The notes: generated by a model not told the origin, from the letters alone. A DNA stretch of 5,347 nt from an uncultured Verrucomicrobiota bacterium (GCA_903925515.1 CAIYFP010000598.1:1-5347); one strand, 5' to 3'; counted from the first letter of the stretch, positions 1-5,246 are shown. Numbers and translations are program-made.

Positions 1-91
1 AACTGTCGTAGGTGGGCGAGGGACGGCCGGTGGACGGGTGGGGGAAGAGGCTGCCCGGGGGCTTCTCCACCGGGCCACACGGGGCGGGCAT
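1..91 (-). CDS. Possible 5' end of a divergent, unrecognised gene (partial)
   Basis: On the minus strand an ATG at 91-89 opens a frame of 30 codons that runs off the left edge without a stop. An in-frame TGA lies just upstream (about 113-111), so this ATG is the first usable start. The minus strand has AGGA four bases before the ATG, a short but plausible ribosome binding site. About 50 bases upstream lies a good sigma70-like promoter (see 151-179). About nine in ten third codon positions are G or C, but the whole stretch is very GC-rich, so this is weak support. The visible residues are proline-rich (begins MPAPCGPVEKPPGSLF) and I do not recognise a family. A plus-strand reading of the same stretch, or no gene at all, remains possible. 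Confidence 0.35.
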   Translation of the reverse strand, partial: MPAPCGPVEKPPGSLFPHPSTGRPSPTYDS

Positions 92-147
92 TCGATCCTG
101 ACGCCCGGTTCACCCACACAAATCCACCGGGAGCCGAAAAACAGCAG

Positions 148-176
148 TTGTTTATACTTCACCTCAGCTAGATTAT
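148..176 (+). promoter_or_regulatory. Weak candidate plus-strand promoter
   Basis: TTGTTT (148-153; 3 of 6 matches to TTGACA) and GATTAT (171-176; 4 of 6 matches to TATAAT) are separated by 17 bases. This could drive the open frame at 102-365 or, through a leader of about 500 bases, the gsp operon. It shares bases with the minus-strand promoter, so only one of the two may be real. Confidence 0.22.
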
Positions 177-179
177 CTA
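151..179 (-). promoter_or_regulatory. Candidate minus-strand promoter for the leftward gene
   Basis: Read on the minus strand, TAGATA (plus 174-179; 4 of 6 matches to TTGACA) is followed after exactly 17 bases by TATAAA (plus 151-156; 5 of 6 matches to TATAAT). Transcription would start near 144 and give a leader of about 50 bases before the ATG at 91. The site lies in a short AT-rich island between GC-rich flanks. The motif match is seen in the sequence; promoter activity is inferred. Confidence 0.4.
169..179. promoter_or_regulatory. Perfect 11-bp palindrome, possible operator
   Basis: TAGAT-T-ATCTA is a perfect dyad with a single central base. It covers the -35 element of the candidate leftward promoter and the -10 element of the candidate rightward one, which is where a repressor would block both. 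A palindrome this short in an AT-rich patch can also arise by chance. Confidence 0.25.
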
Positions 180-236
180 TACAGGTTCGCATGCTCCCAG
201 AATTGGATTCCGGAAGATCGTCAACGCTTCGGCAAC

Positions 237-365
237 ATGGCCGATGGCACAACCCGGGTCCGAGGTCGCGTACTCGAAGAATTGCGCGCTTTGCACGCGG
301 GGGACTTCGCACTAGGTCGTCTCCCGAAAAGCAAGCCCGGCGTCGGCCATCGCCCGAAAACATGA
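237..365 (+). CDS. Possible small protein or 3' remnant of a gene, unrecognised
   Basis: From the ATG at 237 this frame encodes 42 residues and ends in TGA at 363-365. The same frame is open from 102, with no ATG, GTG or TTG before 237. The translation reads like protein in the upstream part too (for example YTSPQLDYLYRF and NWIPEDRQRFGNMADG), with an amphipathic stretch VRGRVLEELRALHAGDFALG. The competing frames give arginine- and serine-rich text typical of shadows. There is no ribosome binding site before 237. Either this is a small gene, or it is the decayed end of a longer one that lost its start. I do not recognise the family, and a chance open frame is not excluded. Confidence 0.25.
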   Translation: MADGTTRVRGRVLEELRALHAGDFALGRLPKSKPGVGHRPKT

Positions 366-682
366 CGCCCGAGCGTCGTCGCGCCATATGAGCGCGGCTG
401 GTTTGGGACAAGGCATGGTCTGAAGCAGCCCAACCCGGCCCCGCCCACCCTCCGCTCCCGCCATGGAAACCCCTCCTGAGGGCCATGGCCTCGGAACGCT
501 CCCAACGTAGCCCTACCCCAACCCCACGGCGCCAGAGGTCCGAACCCCCCCCGGGAAAGCCCCGTCCAAAGGCAAGCGCGGAAGCCCGCCTTGAAAAGAG
601 CGCGTCCATCCTACCCTACTGGCGTCCCTCCGGCGGCTTGACGCTGGAACTTTGTACCCGTGGCGGGTATCCACTCGCAGTC
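366..682. other. GC-rich intergenic region / likely gspF leader, no convincing gene
   Basis: The stretch is very C-rich. The gspF frame happens to be open from an ATG at 485, but the 66 residues this would add are proline-, arginine- and serine-rich, low in complexity and unlike a GspF N-terminus. The region contains the inverted repeat at 460-489 and two smaller hairpins: AAGGC/GCCTT at 569-592, and GTGG/CCAC at 660-674, nine bases before the gspF start. No clear sigma70 promoter was found: TTGACG at 638-643 has no matching -10 element at a normal distance. Confidence 0.5.
460..489. repeat. 30-base inverted repeat (stem-loop)
   Basis: GCCATGG (460-466) and CCATGGC (483-489) pair perfectly. 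Inside them CCCT (471-474) pairs with AGGG (479-482) around a CCTG loop, leaving a four-base AAAC bulge on one side. No T-tract follows on either strand, so it does not look like a standard intrinsic terminator. It could be a protein-binding dyad, a leader structure before gspF, or a structure ending an upstream transcript. Confidence 0.5.
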
Positions 683-1966
683 ATGGCGCAGTTCTCTTTC
701 AAGGCCCGCAGGCGAAATGGCGACGCCATCGAGGGCATCCTTGATGGCGCCGATCGCTCCGCCGCCCTCCTCCAGCTCGAGCGTCAAGGCCTCCTCCCCG
801 TATCCGTCGTCGCTGTTAAGGGCAGCAGGCAGGCCACAATCGCCAAGGCCTCCGCAGCCGACGGTTCATCCTCCAATCTTCCACCCGTCCTCCGCTCGCT
901 CTTTCATCGAAAACGCAAGCCCAAGCTCCAGGAGCTCGCCACCTATACTCAGCAACTAGCCAACCTCCTGAAGGCCGGCATGCCCCTCACCATGGCCCTT
1001 CACTCCATGTCCAGTCTCACCTCCAAGGGCATCCCGGGATCAATCTCGCAGCAGCTCAAGCAGGACGTTATCGAGGGGCGTAGCCTCTCGGACGCCATGG
1101 CTCGCCAATCCGGCATCTTCCCCGACCTCGTCATTAACATGGTCCGCGCTGGTGAACAGTCCGGCGCTCTCGAGGAAGTCCTCCGCCGCCTCGCCGCGCA
1201 CTTCGAACGCTTCTCCGAGGTCCAGACAAAGTTCAAGTCCGCCATGGTCTATCCTGTCTTCGTTTCCTTCTTCGGCCTCCTGCTCATCGTCTTCTTCACC
1301 GCGGTCATGCTGCCCAAGTTCACCGAGTTCTTCCAGAGCATGCAGCTCAAGGATGGCCTCCCCCTTGCCACGCGAATCGTCATCAGGGTCAGCGACTTCA
1401 TGAAGCTCTACGGCTGGTGGCTCATCCCCCTCGCCATCGGCGTCCTCCTAACCCTCGTCCGTCGCTACGGCGCCACGCATGATGGCCGTCGCCGCCTCGA
1501 CGCCCTCCGCCTTCGCCTCCCCATCCTTGGCAATGTGACCCGGCTCAACCTCTTCGCCCAGATGGCCCGCATCCTCTCAACCCTGCTGGCCAACGGCGTC
1601 CCCGTCCTCCAAGCACTCCGTATAACCGAACAAATTGTCCCCAATTCAGTCATCCAAGATGCCCTTGCCAGGACCCGAGACGCCGTGACCGACGGCAAGA
1701 CGCTGGCCCAGCCCCTCGCTCGCTCAGGAGTCTTCCCAACTCTCATGATCGACCTTATCCGGATCGGCGAGGAAACAGGTGACGTTCCCTCTGCACTCAT
1801 GAACGTCGCCGAGACCTACGAGTCCGATCTAAACGTTGCCCTGCGATCCGTCATGAACATGATCGAGCCATTCCTCATCGTGACTCTCGCCGTAGTCATC
1901 GGCGGCCTGCTGGTCGGCGTCATGCAAGCAATGTTCGCAATTACCCAGAGCATCCAGATGCGATGA
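683..1966 (+). CDS. gspF: Type II secretion inner-membrane platform protein GspF
   Basis: GspF sits in the cytoplasmic membrane and links the secretion ATPase GspE to pseudopilus assembly. The 427-residue protein shows the family layout. A soluble N-terminal domain (residues 1-60, starting MAQFSFKARRRNGD) precedes two tandem T2SSF domains, about 85-208 and 290-412. Each carries the repeated signature GExxG (GEQSG at 157-161, GEETG at 362-366). Membrane segments lie near 190-210, 244-260 and 395-417, the usual three. Length is close to the family norm of about 400. I chose the ATG at 683 because MxxFxYKARxxxG is the normal GspF start; the ATG at 485 would add a low-complexity extension. No ribosome binding site is visible before 683. 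The stop overlaps the gspH start. Type IV pilus PilC is a relative, but the downstream pseudopilins favour GspF. Confidence 0.93.
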   Translation: MAQFSFKARRRNGDAIEGILDGADRSAALLQLERQGLLPVSVVAVKGSRQATIAKASAADGSSSNLPPVLRSLFHRKRKPKLQELATYTQQLANLLKAGMPLTMALHSMSSLTSKGIPGSISQQLKQDVIEGRSLSDAMARQSGIFPDLVINMVRAGEQSGALEEVLRRLAAHFERFSEVQTKFKSAMVYPVFVSFFGLLLIVFFTAVMLPKFTEFFQSMQLKDGLPLATRIVIRVSDFMKLYGWWLIPLAIGVLLTLVRRYGATHDGRRRLDALRLRLPILGNVTRLNLFAQMARILSTLLANGVPVLQALRITEQIVPNSVIQDALARTRDAVTDGKTLAQPLARSGVFPTLMIDLIRIGEETGDVPSALMNVAETYESDLNVALRSVMNMIEPFLIVTLAVVIGGLLVGVMQAMFAITQSIQMR

Positions 1967-2538
1967 AAAGCCGGAAGGCAGCGAAGGCATGCCCGCCATC
2001 AGGCGTTGTTACCACATGCGAGCACGCCTTTACCCTTGTCGAGCTCCTCGTGGCCGTGGCCATCGGCCTCATTATCCTCGGCTTGGCTGTTCCAGCGCTT
2101 CGCGAGGCTCGCCGCCCTCCCATCACCCAAGCCACAAAGGATTTCCTCGAAGCGTGCCAACACGCACGAGCACGAGCGATCATGGAAGGCCGGACCGTAC
2201 AGTTGGCAATACGCGGCGCGGGCCGTGAAATCGCCGTCGAAGAGGCCCCTGATGGCATCCTAGGCGCAGCAAACGGCGTGAGCCCTATCTCCCACAAGGA
2301 TGCATCCTACCAAGGACCAGCGCCCTCCTTCCATCGCCAGTTCCCCGAGGAAATACTCTACGAAAGCATCGACGTGAACACCGTCAGCTTCCTCCAATCC
2401 GATGCCACCGCGGTTCGGTTCTACCCAAACGGAACCTCGGACCAATTCGCGGCTGTCATCACATGGAACCGCACCGAGCCACGTCTCATCACCATCGACA
2501 TGATGACAGGACTCGCCGACGCCAAAGCCGCCCGATGA
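1963..2538 (+). CDS. gspH: Minor pseudopilin GspH (GspH/FimT type)
   Basis: This 191-residue protein starts with a 22-residue leader and the prepilin peptidase site A22|FTLVE, with the conserved Glu at +5, followed by a hydrophobic helix (about residues 23-45). After it comes an amphipathic stretch with LEACQHARARAIMEG (about 63-77), which matches the GspH/FimT pattern of a helix leading to the first beta strand. Near the end VRFYPNGTSDQ (about 151-161) matches the family's 'F.PNG.S' motif. It lacks the C-terminal features of the major pseudopilin GspG. In known systems GspH sits below the I-J-K tip. Its ATG overlaps the gspF stop (ATGA), with no clear ribosome binding site, so it is probably translationally coupled. 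Two Cys in the leader (10 and 19) would be lost on processing. A FimT-like type IV pilus role is the main alternative. Confidence 0.8.
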   Translation: MKSRKAAKACPPSGVVTTCEHAFTLVELLVAVAIGLIILGLAVPALREARRPPITQATKDFLEACQHARARAIMEGRTVQLAIRGAGREIAVEEAPDGILGAANGVSPISHKDASYQGPAPSFHRQFPEEILYESIDVNTVSFLQSDATAVRFYPNGTSDQFAAVITWNRTEPRLITIDMMTGLADAKAAR

Positions 2539-2954
2539 GAATCCTTCCCACTCCCAACCAAGCCGGCCAACGCGCCTTCACCCTCCTGGAGGTCGCCATA
2601 GCCTCTGCCGTTCTTGCCATCTCCCTCTTCGCCATCCTGACACTATGCATCACCAATCTTAGGACCGCCCGGGCTCTCGGCAGGGTTCATGTCGATCCCA
2701 CCTCTGTCGCCGCACTCCTCAGCGTCACCAACCGCCTCGATGAAGGCGTCGAGTCCGGCGACTTCGGCGACCTAAGCCCAGGCTATACATGGACAAGACG
2801 AATCTCCGAGTTCGATTACGGTGCCGGGCCCATTTCAAACGGCCTTTTCTTGGTCGAAATCGAAGTCATCGGAGGATCAGGCCCACTCCCAGACAAGTCC
2901 TCCATGCAGTTTGTCCTCTATAGGCCCGATTCCCCAAGGAGGCCCACAAGATGA
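2535..2954 (+). CDS. gspI: Minor pseudopilin GspI
   Basis: The protein has 139 residues, near the family's usual ~120. It has a 14-residue leader, processing site A14|FTLLE (Glu at +5), a hydrophobic helix to about residue 37, and a small C-terminal domain with YTWTRRIS (about 84-91) and a strand-rich end (FLVEIEVIG). GspI in characterised systems interacts with GspJ and GspK to nucleate the pseudopilus. I chose the ATG at 2535, which overlaps the gspH stop as ATGA. The longer frame from 2463 would put a His/Arg-rich stretch ahead of the leader and lies inside gspH. No ribosome binding site is visible, so coupling to gspH is likely. The assignment to I rests on order (H-I-J-K) and size as much as on motifs. 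Confidence 0.82.
   Translation: MRILPTPNQAGQRAFTLLEVAIASAVLAISLFAILTLCITNLRTARALGRVHVDPTSVAALLSVTNRLDEGVESGDFGDLSPGYTWTRRISEFDYGAGPISNGLFLVEIEVIGGSGPLPDKSSMQFVLYRPDSPRRPTR
2936..2942 (+). promoter_or_regulatory. Strong ribosome binding site for gspJ
   Basis: AAGGAGG lies eight bases before the ATG at 2951 and inside the end of gspI. It is the best Shine-Dalgarno match in the operon. Together with the ATGA overlap it fixes the gspJ start and suggests that gspJ can be initiated independently of gspI. Confidence 0.8.
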
Positions 2955-3652
2955 GACATAAACATGGTCGTCGCGCTGCATCCGGCGCATTCACCCTCCT
3001 CGAGGTCCTTGTCGCGCTCGGCATTTTCGCAGTCGTTCTATCGCTCCTCTACTCCACATGGCGCATCCTCATGCAGTCCAGCTCGGCTGCTCTTCGCCTC
3101 GCCGCCGACGCACAACGTCAACGCACCGCCATCCAAGTCCTTCAGGAATCTCTGGACTCCGCCGTCCTCTTCGCAGCAAACGCACGCCACTACTCCTTCC
3201 TCTCCGATTCGGCCGGAGCCCAGTCCGCCCTCAGCTTCGTGGCCAGCCTAGCCCCCTCGTTCCCCGGCTCAGGCTTCTTCGAGGGTGAACAGGTTCGCCG
3301 GGTCACCTTCACCGTCGAGCCCGACGCGGCCGGAAATAGCTCTCTCTTCCTCCGCCAAAACAGCATCCTCGACCAAATCAGCGACGACCCGAGAGCGTTT
3401 CCAGTACTGCTCGCAACCGACGTCGCCCAATTCGAGGTCGCCTTCTGGGACGCACGAAAAGGCGACTTCATCCCGGAGTGGACCGCAACCAACACCCTTC
3501 CGGCACTGGTGCGCGTCACGCTCGGCTTCCGTCGCAAATCCTCTCTTGCCCAGAGTTCTACCGAGGTTGTCACGCGGGTCGTTCGAATTCCTTCGGCTGG
3601 CGTCGCCATGGAGGCCCAAACCGGAATGCCCCAAGGAGCGCCCCCGCAGTGA
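2951..3652 (+). CDS. gspJ: Minor pseudopilin GspJ
   Basis: This 233-residue protein has a 13-residue basic leader, processing site A13|FTLLE (Glu at +5) and a membrane helix to about residue 36. A GspJ-type body follows: the helix continuation with RTAIQVLQESLDSA (about 58-71), then a strand-rich region with VRRVTFTVEPD (about 115-125), SSLFLRQ (130-136) and VAQFEVAFWD. GspJ is one of the three tip pseudopilins (I-J-K) of type II secretion. The ATG overlaps the gspI stop as ATGA and has a strong ribosome binding site. The C-terminal ~20 residues are Ala/Pro/Gly-rich and probably flexible; their DNA also carries the ribosome binding site of gspK. Confidence 0.87.
   Translation: MRHKHGRRAASGAFTLLEVLVALGIFAVVLSLLYSTWRILMQSSSAALRLAADAQRQRTAIQVLQESLDSAVLFAANARHYSFLSDSAGAQSALSFVASLAPSFPGSGFFEGEQVRRVTFTVEPDAAGNSSLFLRQNSILDQISDDPRAFPVLLATDVAQFEVAFWDARKGDFIPEWTATNTLPALVRVTLGFRRKSSLAQSSTEVVTRVVRIPSAGVAMEAQTGMPQGAPPQ
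3633..3638 (+). promoter_or_regulatory. Ribosome binding site for gspK (supports the GTG start)
   Basis: AAGGAG lies ten bases before the GTG at 3649. It supports the GTG, which gives a GTGA overlap with the gspJ stop, over the upstream ATG at 3478 deep inside gspJ. The ATG at 3653 is in a different frame that soon closes. Confidence 0.65.
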
Positions 3653-4728
3653 ATGCCCGACCTAAACACCCTGGCACAGCCTCCTACCATGCCGCGGCAT
3701 TGGTCCTGGTCCTGGTCTTGGTCCTTGCCATGGCCGTCGTAGCAGGCGCCTTTGCGTACGCAATGAAGGTGGAGGCACGTCTCGCCATGAACACGCGGTC
3801 AGGACCTGAACTCGAATGGCTGGGCCGGTCCGGAATGGAGCTCGCAAAATGGGTGCTCCAACAGCAACGAGCCATCCCGGGAGAAGGCTTATACGACGGA
3901 CTCAACCAGTTCTGGGCCGGGGGCCCTGGAAACCCCGATTCAATCGACAACCCTTACATAGGACTGGACCTCGCACATGTAAAAATCGGAAACGGTGAGA
4001 TCAGCCTGCGTATTATTGACATGGAACGACGCATCAACGTCAACACGGCCCCAGAGCCAATCCTGGAGCTCGCCTTTCAAATCCTCGGGGCCGGCGCCGG
4101 CGAATCGTCTCTGATAGCAGCTGCCATCACGGACTGGCGTGACAGGGATGACCTTGAAAATCCTAGGGGCGGCGCCGAGCAAGGTTACTACGCGGGCCTC
4201 ACTCCACCCTACGCTCCAAAAAATGGGCCCATTGATGACATCTCCGAGCTGACCAAGGTACGCGGCATGTCGCCTAAGCTTTATTGGGGCGAGAAGATCA
4301 CGGGATACGCACCGGAAATGCGCCGCCCCATCCTAGGCGGAACCACTTCATTTGTGGCGCAGGATGCAACCGGAGCGGGAGCAGTTGATGTATTCACCGC
4401 TATATCCTCCAGCAGGATCAACGTAAATACGGCCCCACTACCCGTGCTCAGAATCCTCCTCGGCGGCGACGAAGGTATAGCTAGGCAAATACTCCAGCGT
4501 CGCGCAGGACCGGACGGGCAGGACGGAACGGCAGATGACATGCCGTTCAGAAACACGGCAGAGTTGCCCCTTGTCGCACCCACCCTCGGCAACCTGTTCT
4601 CCACCCAAAGCTCCGTCTTCGAGGTGCACGTCGAGGCAAGGATAGGCTCGGCCAGAGCGCGTTACGTGGGTGTTTTCAGGCGCGGCTCGAACCGAGAGGG
4701 TCAGGTCATGCTCTTTCATCCTGAATAG
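3649..4728 (+). CDS. gspK: Minor pseudopilin GspK (tip of the pseudopilus)
   Basis: GspK is the large minor pseudopilin that caps the I-J-K tip. The 359-residue protein begins with a short leader (about NARPKHPGTASYHA), then a Leu/Val-repeat membrane helix (about 15-36) that lacks Glu at +5, as is normal for GspK. The N-terminal body has KVEARLAMNTRSG (40-52). A first RINVNTAP motif (128-135) leads into TDWRDRDD (161-168) and YYAGLTPPYAPKNGPIDDISEL (180-201), all hallmarks of GspK. A second RINVNTAP copy follows at 256-263, and an Asp-rich loop GPDGQDGTADD at 287-297 that may bind calcium. The start is a GTG overlapping the gspJ stop (GTGA) with AAGGAG ten bases upstream. It is the last gene of the operon; gspL and gspM do not follow. 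The length is typical of the family (about 300-360). Confidence 0.92.
   Translation: MNARPKHPGTASYHAAALVLVLVLVLAMAVVAGAFAYAMKVEARLAMNTRSGPELEWLGRSGMELAKWVLQQQRAIPGEGLYDGLNQFWAGGPGNPDSIDNPYIGLDLAHVKIGNGEISLRIIDMERRINVNTAPEPILELAFQILGAGAGESSLIAAAITDWRDRDDLENPRGGAEQGYYAGLTPPYAPKNGPIDDISELTKVRGMSPKLYWGEKITGYAPEMRRPILGGTTSFVAQDATGAGAVDVFTAISSSRINVNTAPLPVLRILLGGDEGIARQILQRRAGPDGQDGTADDMPFRNTAELPLVAPTLGNLFSTQSSVFEVHVEARIGSARARYVGVFRRGSNREGQVMLFHPE
3701..3724 (+). repeat. Hexamer tandem repeat inside gspK
   Basis: TGGTCC is repeated four times in tandem (the third copy is TGGTCT). It encodes the alternating Leu-Val run of the GspK membrane helix. The unit is six bases, so gain or loss of one copy would add or remove two residues without a frameshift. 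Confidence 0.85.
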
Positions 4729-4960
4729 CCGACTCGCAATCATGTTGTGCGGCAACGACTTAAGAAATGGCATCTCACCGACAACCTAAGAAAAGGCCCC
4801 GGTCACCACCGAAGGCATGGCCGGACGGATCGGGCGAAACCCACACTGGAAAAGCGCCCACCAGGGAGAAAACCCGGCCTGCAAGGCGTCCATCCAAAAA
4901 CTTTTTTCGCGCATAAACCCCAATAAAAACGCATGAAAAAGGCTCTCGTCTGAAATTATG
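4729..4960. other. Intergenic region after gspK, no gene seen
   Basis: No convincing coding frame is present on either strand. The minus-strand frames here overlap the rRNA promoter region and have no family features. Small hairpins occur at 4745-4757 (GTTG/CAAC), 4800-4811 (CGGT/ACCG), 4839-4866 (GGGCG/CGCCC with a long loop) and 4877-4887 (GCCT/AGGC). None is followed directly by a T-tract. The nearest run, T6 at 4902-4907, is 14 bases past the last hairpin, so no clear intrinsic terminator for the gsp operon was found. Confidence 0.5.
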
Positions 4961-4968
4961 GAAAAAAA
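4896..4968 (+). promoter_or_regulatory. A-tract region, possible UP element of the rRNA promoter
   Basis: A5CT6 (4896-4907), A5 (4925-4929), A5 (4936-4940) and A7 (4962-4968) lie just upstream of the candidate promoter at 4972-4998, in an otherwise GC-rich sequence. Strong rRNA promoters often carry such A-tracts, which bind the RNA polymerase alpha subunit or bend the DNA. The role is inferred from position and composition. Confidence 0.4.
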
Positions 4969-4971
4969 GCA

Positions 4972-4998
4972 TTGCGGCAATCCATCTCACCCGATAAA
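4972..4998 (+). promoter_or_regulatory. Candidate upstream rRNA promoter (P1-like)
   Basis: TTGCGG (4972-4977) and GATAAA (4993-4998) are spaced 15 bases apart, which is short but occurs in rRNA promoters. The A7 tract lies immediately upstream and a boxA-like site follows. The individual matches are modest (4 of 6 at the -10 element). Confidence 0.3.
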
Positions 4999-5006
4999 TC
5001 TTTTCT

Positions 5007-5018
5007 CGTTCTTTACGA
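5007..5018 (+). promoter_or_regulatory. boxA-like antitermination site in the rRNA leader
   Basis: CGTTCTTTACGA contains GTTCTTT, which matches the core of bacterial rRNA boxA elements (TGTTCTTT or TGCTCTTT). Such elements recruit NusB and S10 to prevent early termination on untranslated rRNA transcripts. It lies about 245 bases before the 16S gene, downstream of the P1-like promoter and upstream of the P2-like one. The match is partial. Confidence 0.4.
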
Positions 5019-5135
5019 CGGTCTGGACGCAGCGAATCAAATGAGGGCGAGGCGGGTCTGCTCAGCAAGCTAACGAGCGGCCCGTCATCTCGTCATCACG
5101 TGCTGAAGCAGCGGTTAAGATTTTTCGTCGGTTCC

Positions 5136-5164
5136 TTGAAATTCGAATTGTGCGATGAGATAAG
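5136..5164 (+). promoter_or_regulatory. Candidate proximal rRNA promoter (P2-like)
   Basis: TTGAAA (5136-5141; 5 of 6 matches to TTGACA) and GATAAG (5159-5164; 4 of 6 matches to TATAAT) have the optimal 17-base spacing. Transcription would start near 5171, about 80 bases before the 16S 5' end, right at the first leader hairpin. It is the best sigma70-like match on this side of the window. Confidence 0.42.
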
Positions 5165-5169
5165 AGCCC

Positions 5170-5200
5170 TTGAGGCAAGCGCGAAAGCGCATGACCTCAA
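5170..5200 (+). other. rRNA leader hairpin 1
   Basis: TTGAGG (5170-5175) pairs with CCTCAA (5195-5200). Inside, GCGC-GAAA-GCGC forms a four-pair stem capped by a stable GNRA tetraloop. A run of A, not T, follows, so this is not a rightward terminator. Position suggests a folding or processing element of the pre-16S leader. Confidence 0.55.
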
Positions 5201-5221
5201 AAAAGTCAGTAATGTTTGAGT

Positions 5222-5246
5222 GTCGGTCGTTTGATCGAAACCAGAC
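5222..5246 (+). other. rRNA leader hairpin 2
   Basis: GTC-GG-TCG (5222-5229) pairs with CGA, CC and GAC (5236-5246) around a TTTGAT loop, with small bulges. It ends seven bases before the inferred 16S 5' end. It may guide leader folding or pre-16S cleavage. Confidence 0.4.

Noticed and set aside
411..432. Resemblance to the SRP RNA core (GAAGCAGCC)
   Set aside because: The essential GGAAGGAAGCAGC tetraloop context and paired flanks are missing.
221..505. Minus-strand frame of 94 codons
   Set aside because: Its composition is Arg/Gly/Pro-rich with no family features, and it overlaps the more protein-like plus frame and the inverted repeat.
534..552. tRNA T-arm-like text (AGGTCCGAACCCCC)
   Set aside because: The loop does not fit TTCRA, and no acceptor, D-arm or anticodon arm can be built around it.
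638..671. TTGACG as a gspF promoter -35 element
   Set aside because: No acceptable -10 element lies 15-19 bases downstream.
485..682. N-terminal extension of gspF from the ATG at 485
   Set aside because: The extra 66 residues are low-complexity Pro/Arg/Ser text, the ATG sits inside an inverted repeat, and the canonical GspF start is at 683.
3478..3648. Upstream ATG start for gspK inside gspJ
   Set aside because: It would place over 70 residues ahead of the membrane helix. The GTG at 3649 has a ribosome binding site and the operon's usual overlap.
3190..3690. Minus-strand frame of 166 codons opposite gspJ
   Set aside because: It lies antisense to a well-supported gene; long antisense frames are expected in GC-rich coding DNA.
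4775..5068. Minus-strand frame of 97 codons in the intergenic region
   Set aside because: It covers the rRNA promoter region and A-tracts, shows no recognisable domain, and has no clear ribosome binding site.
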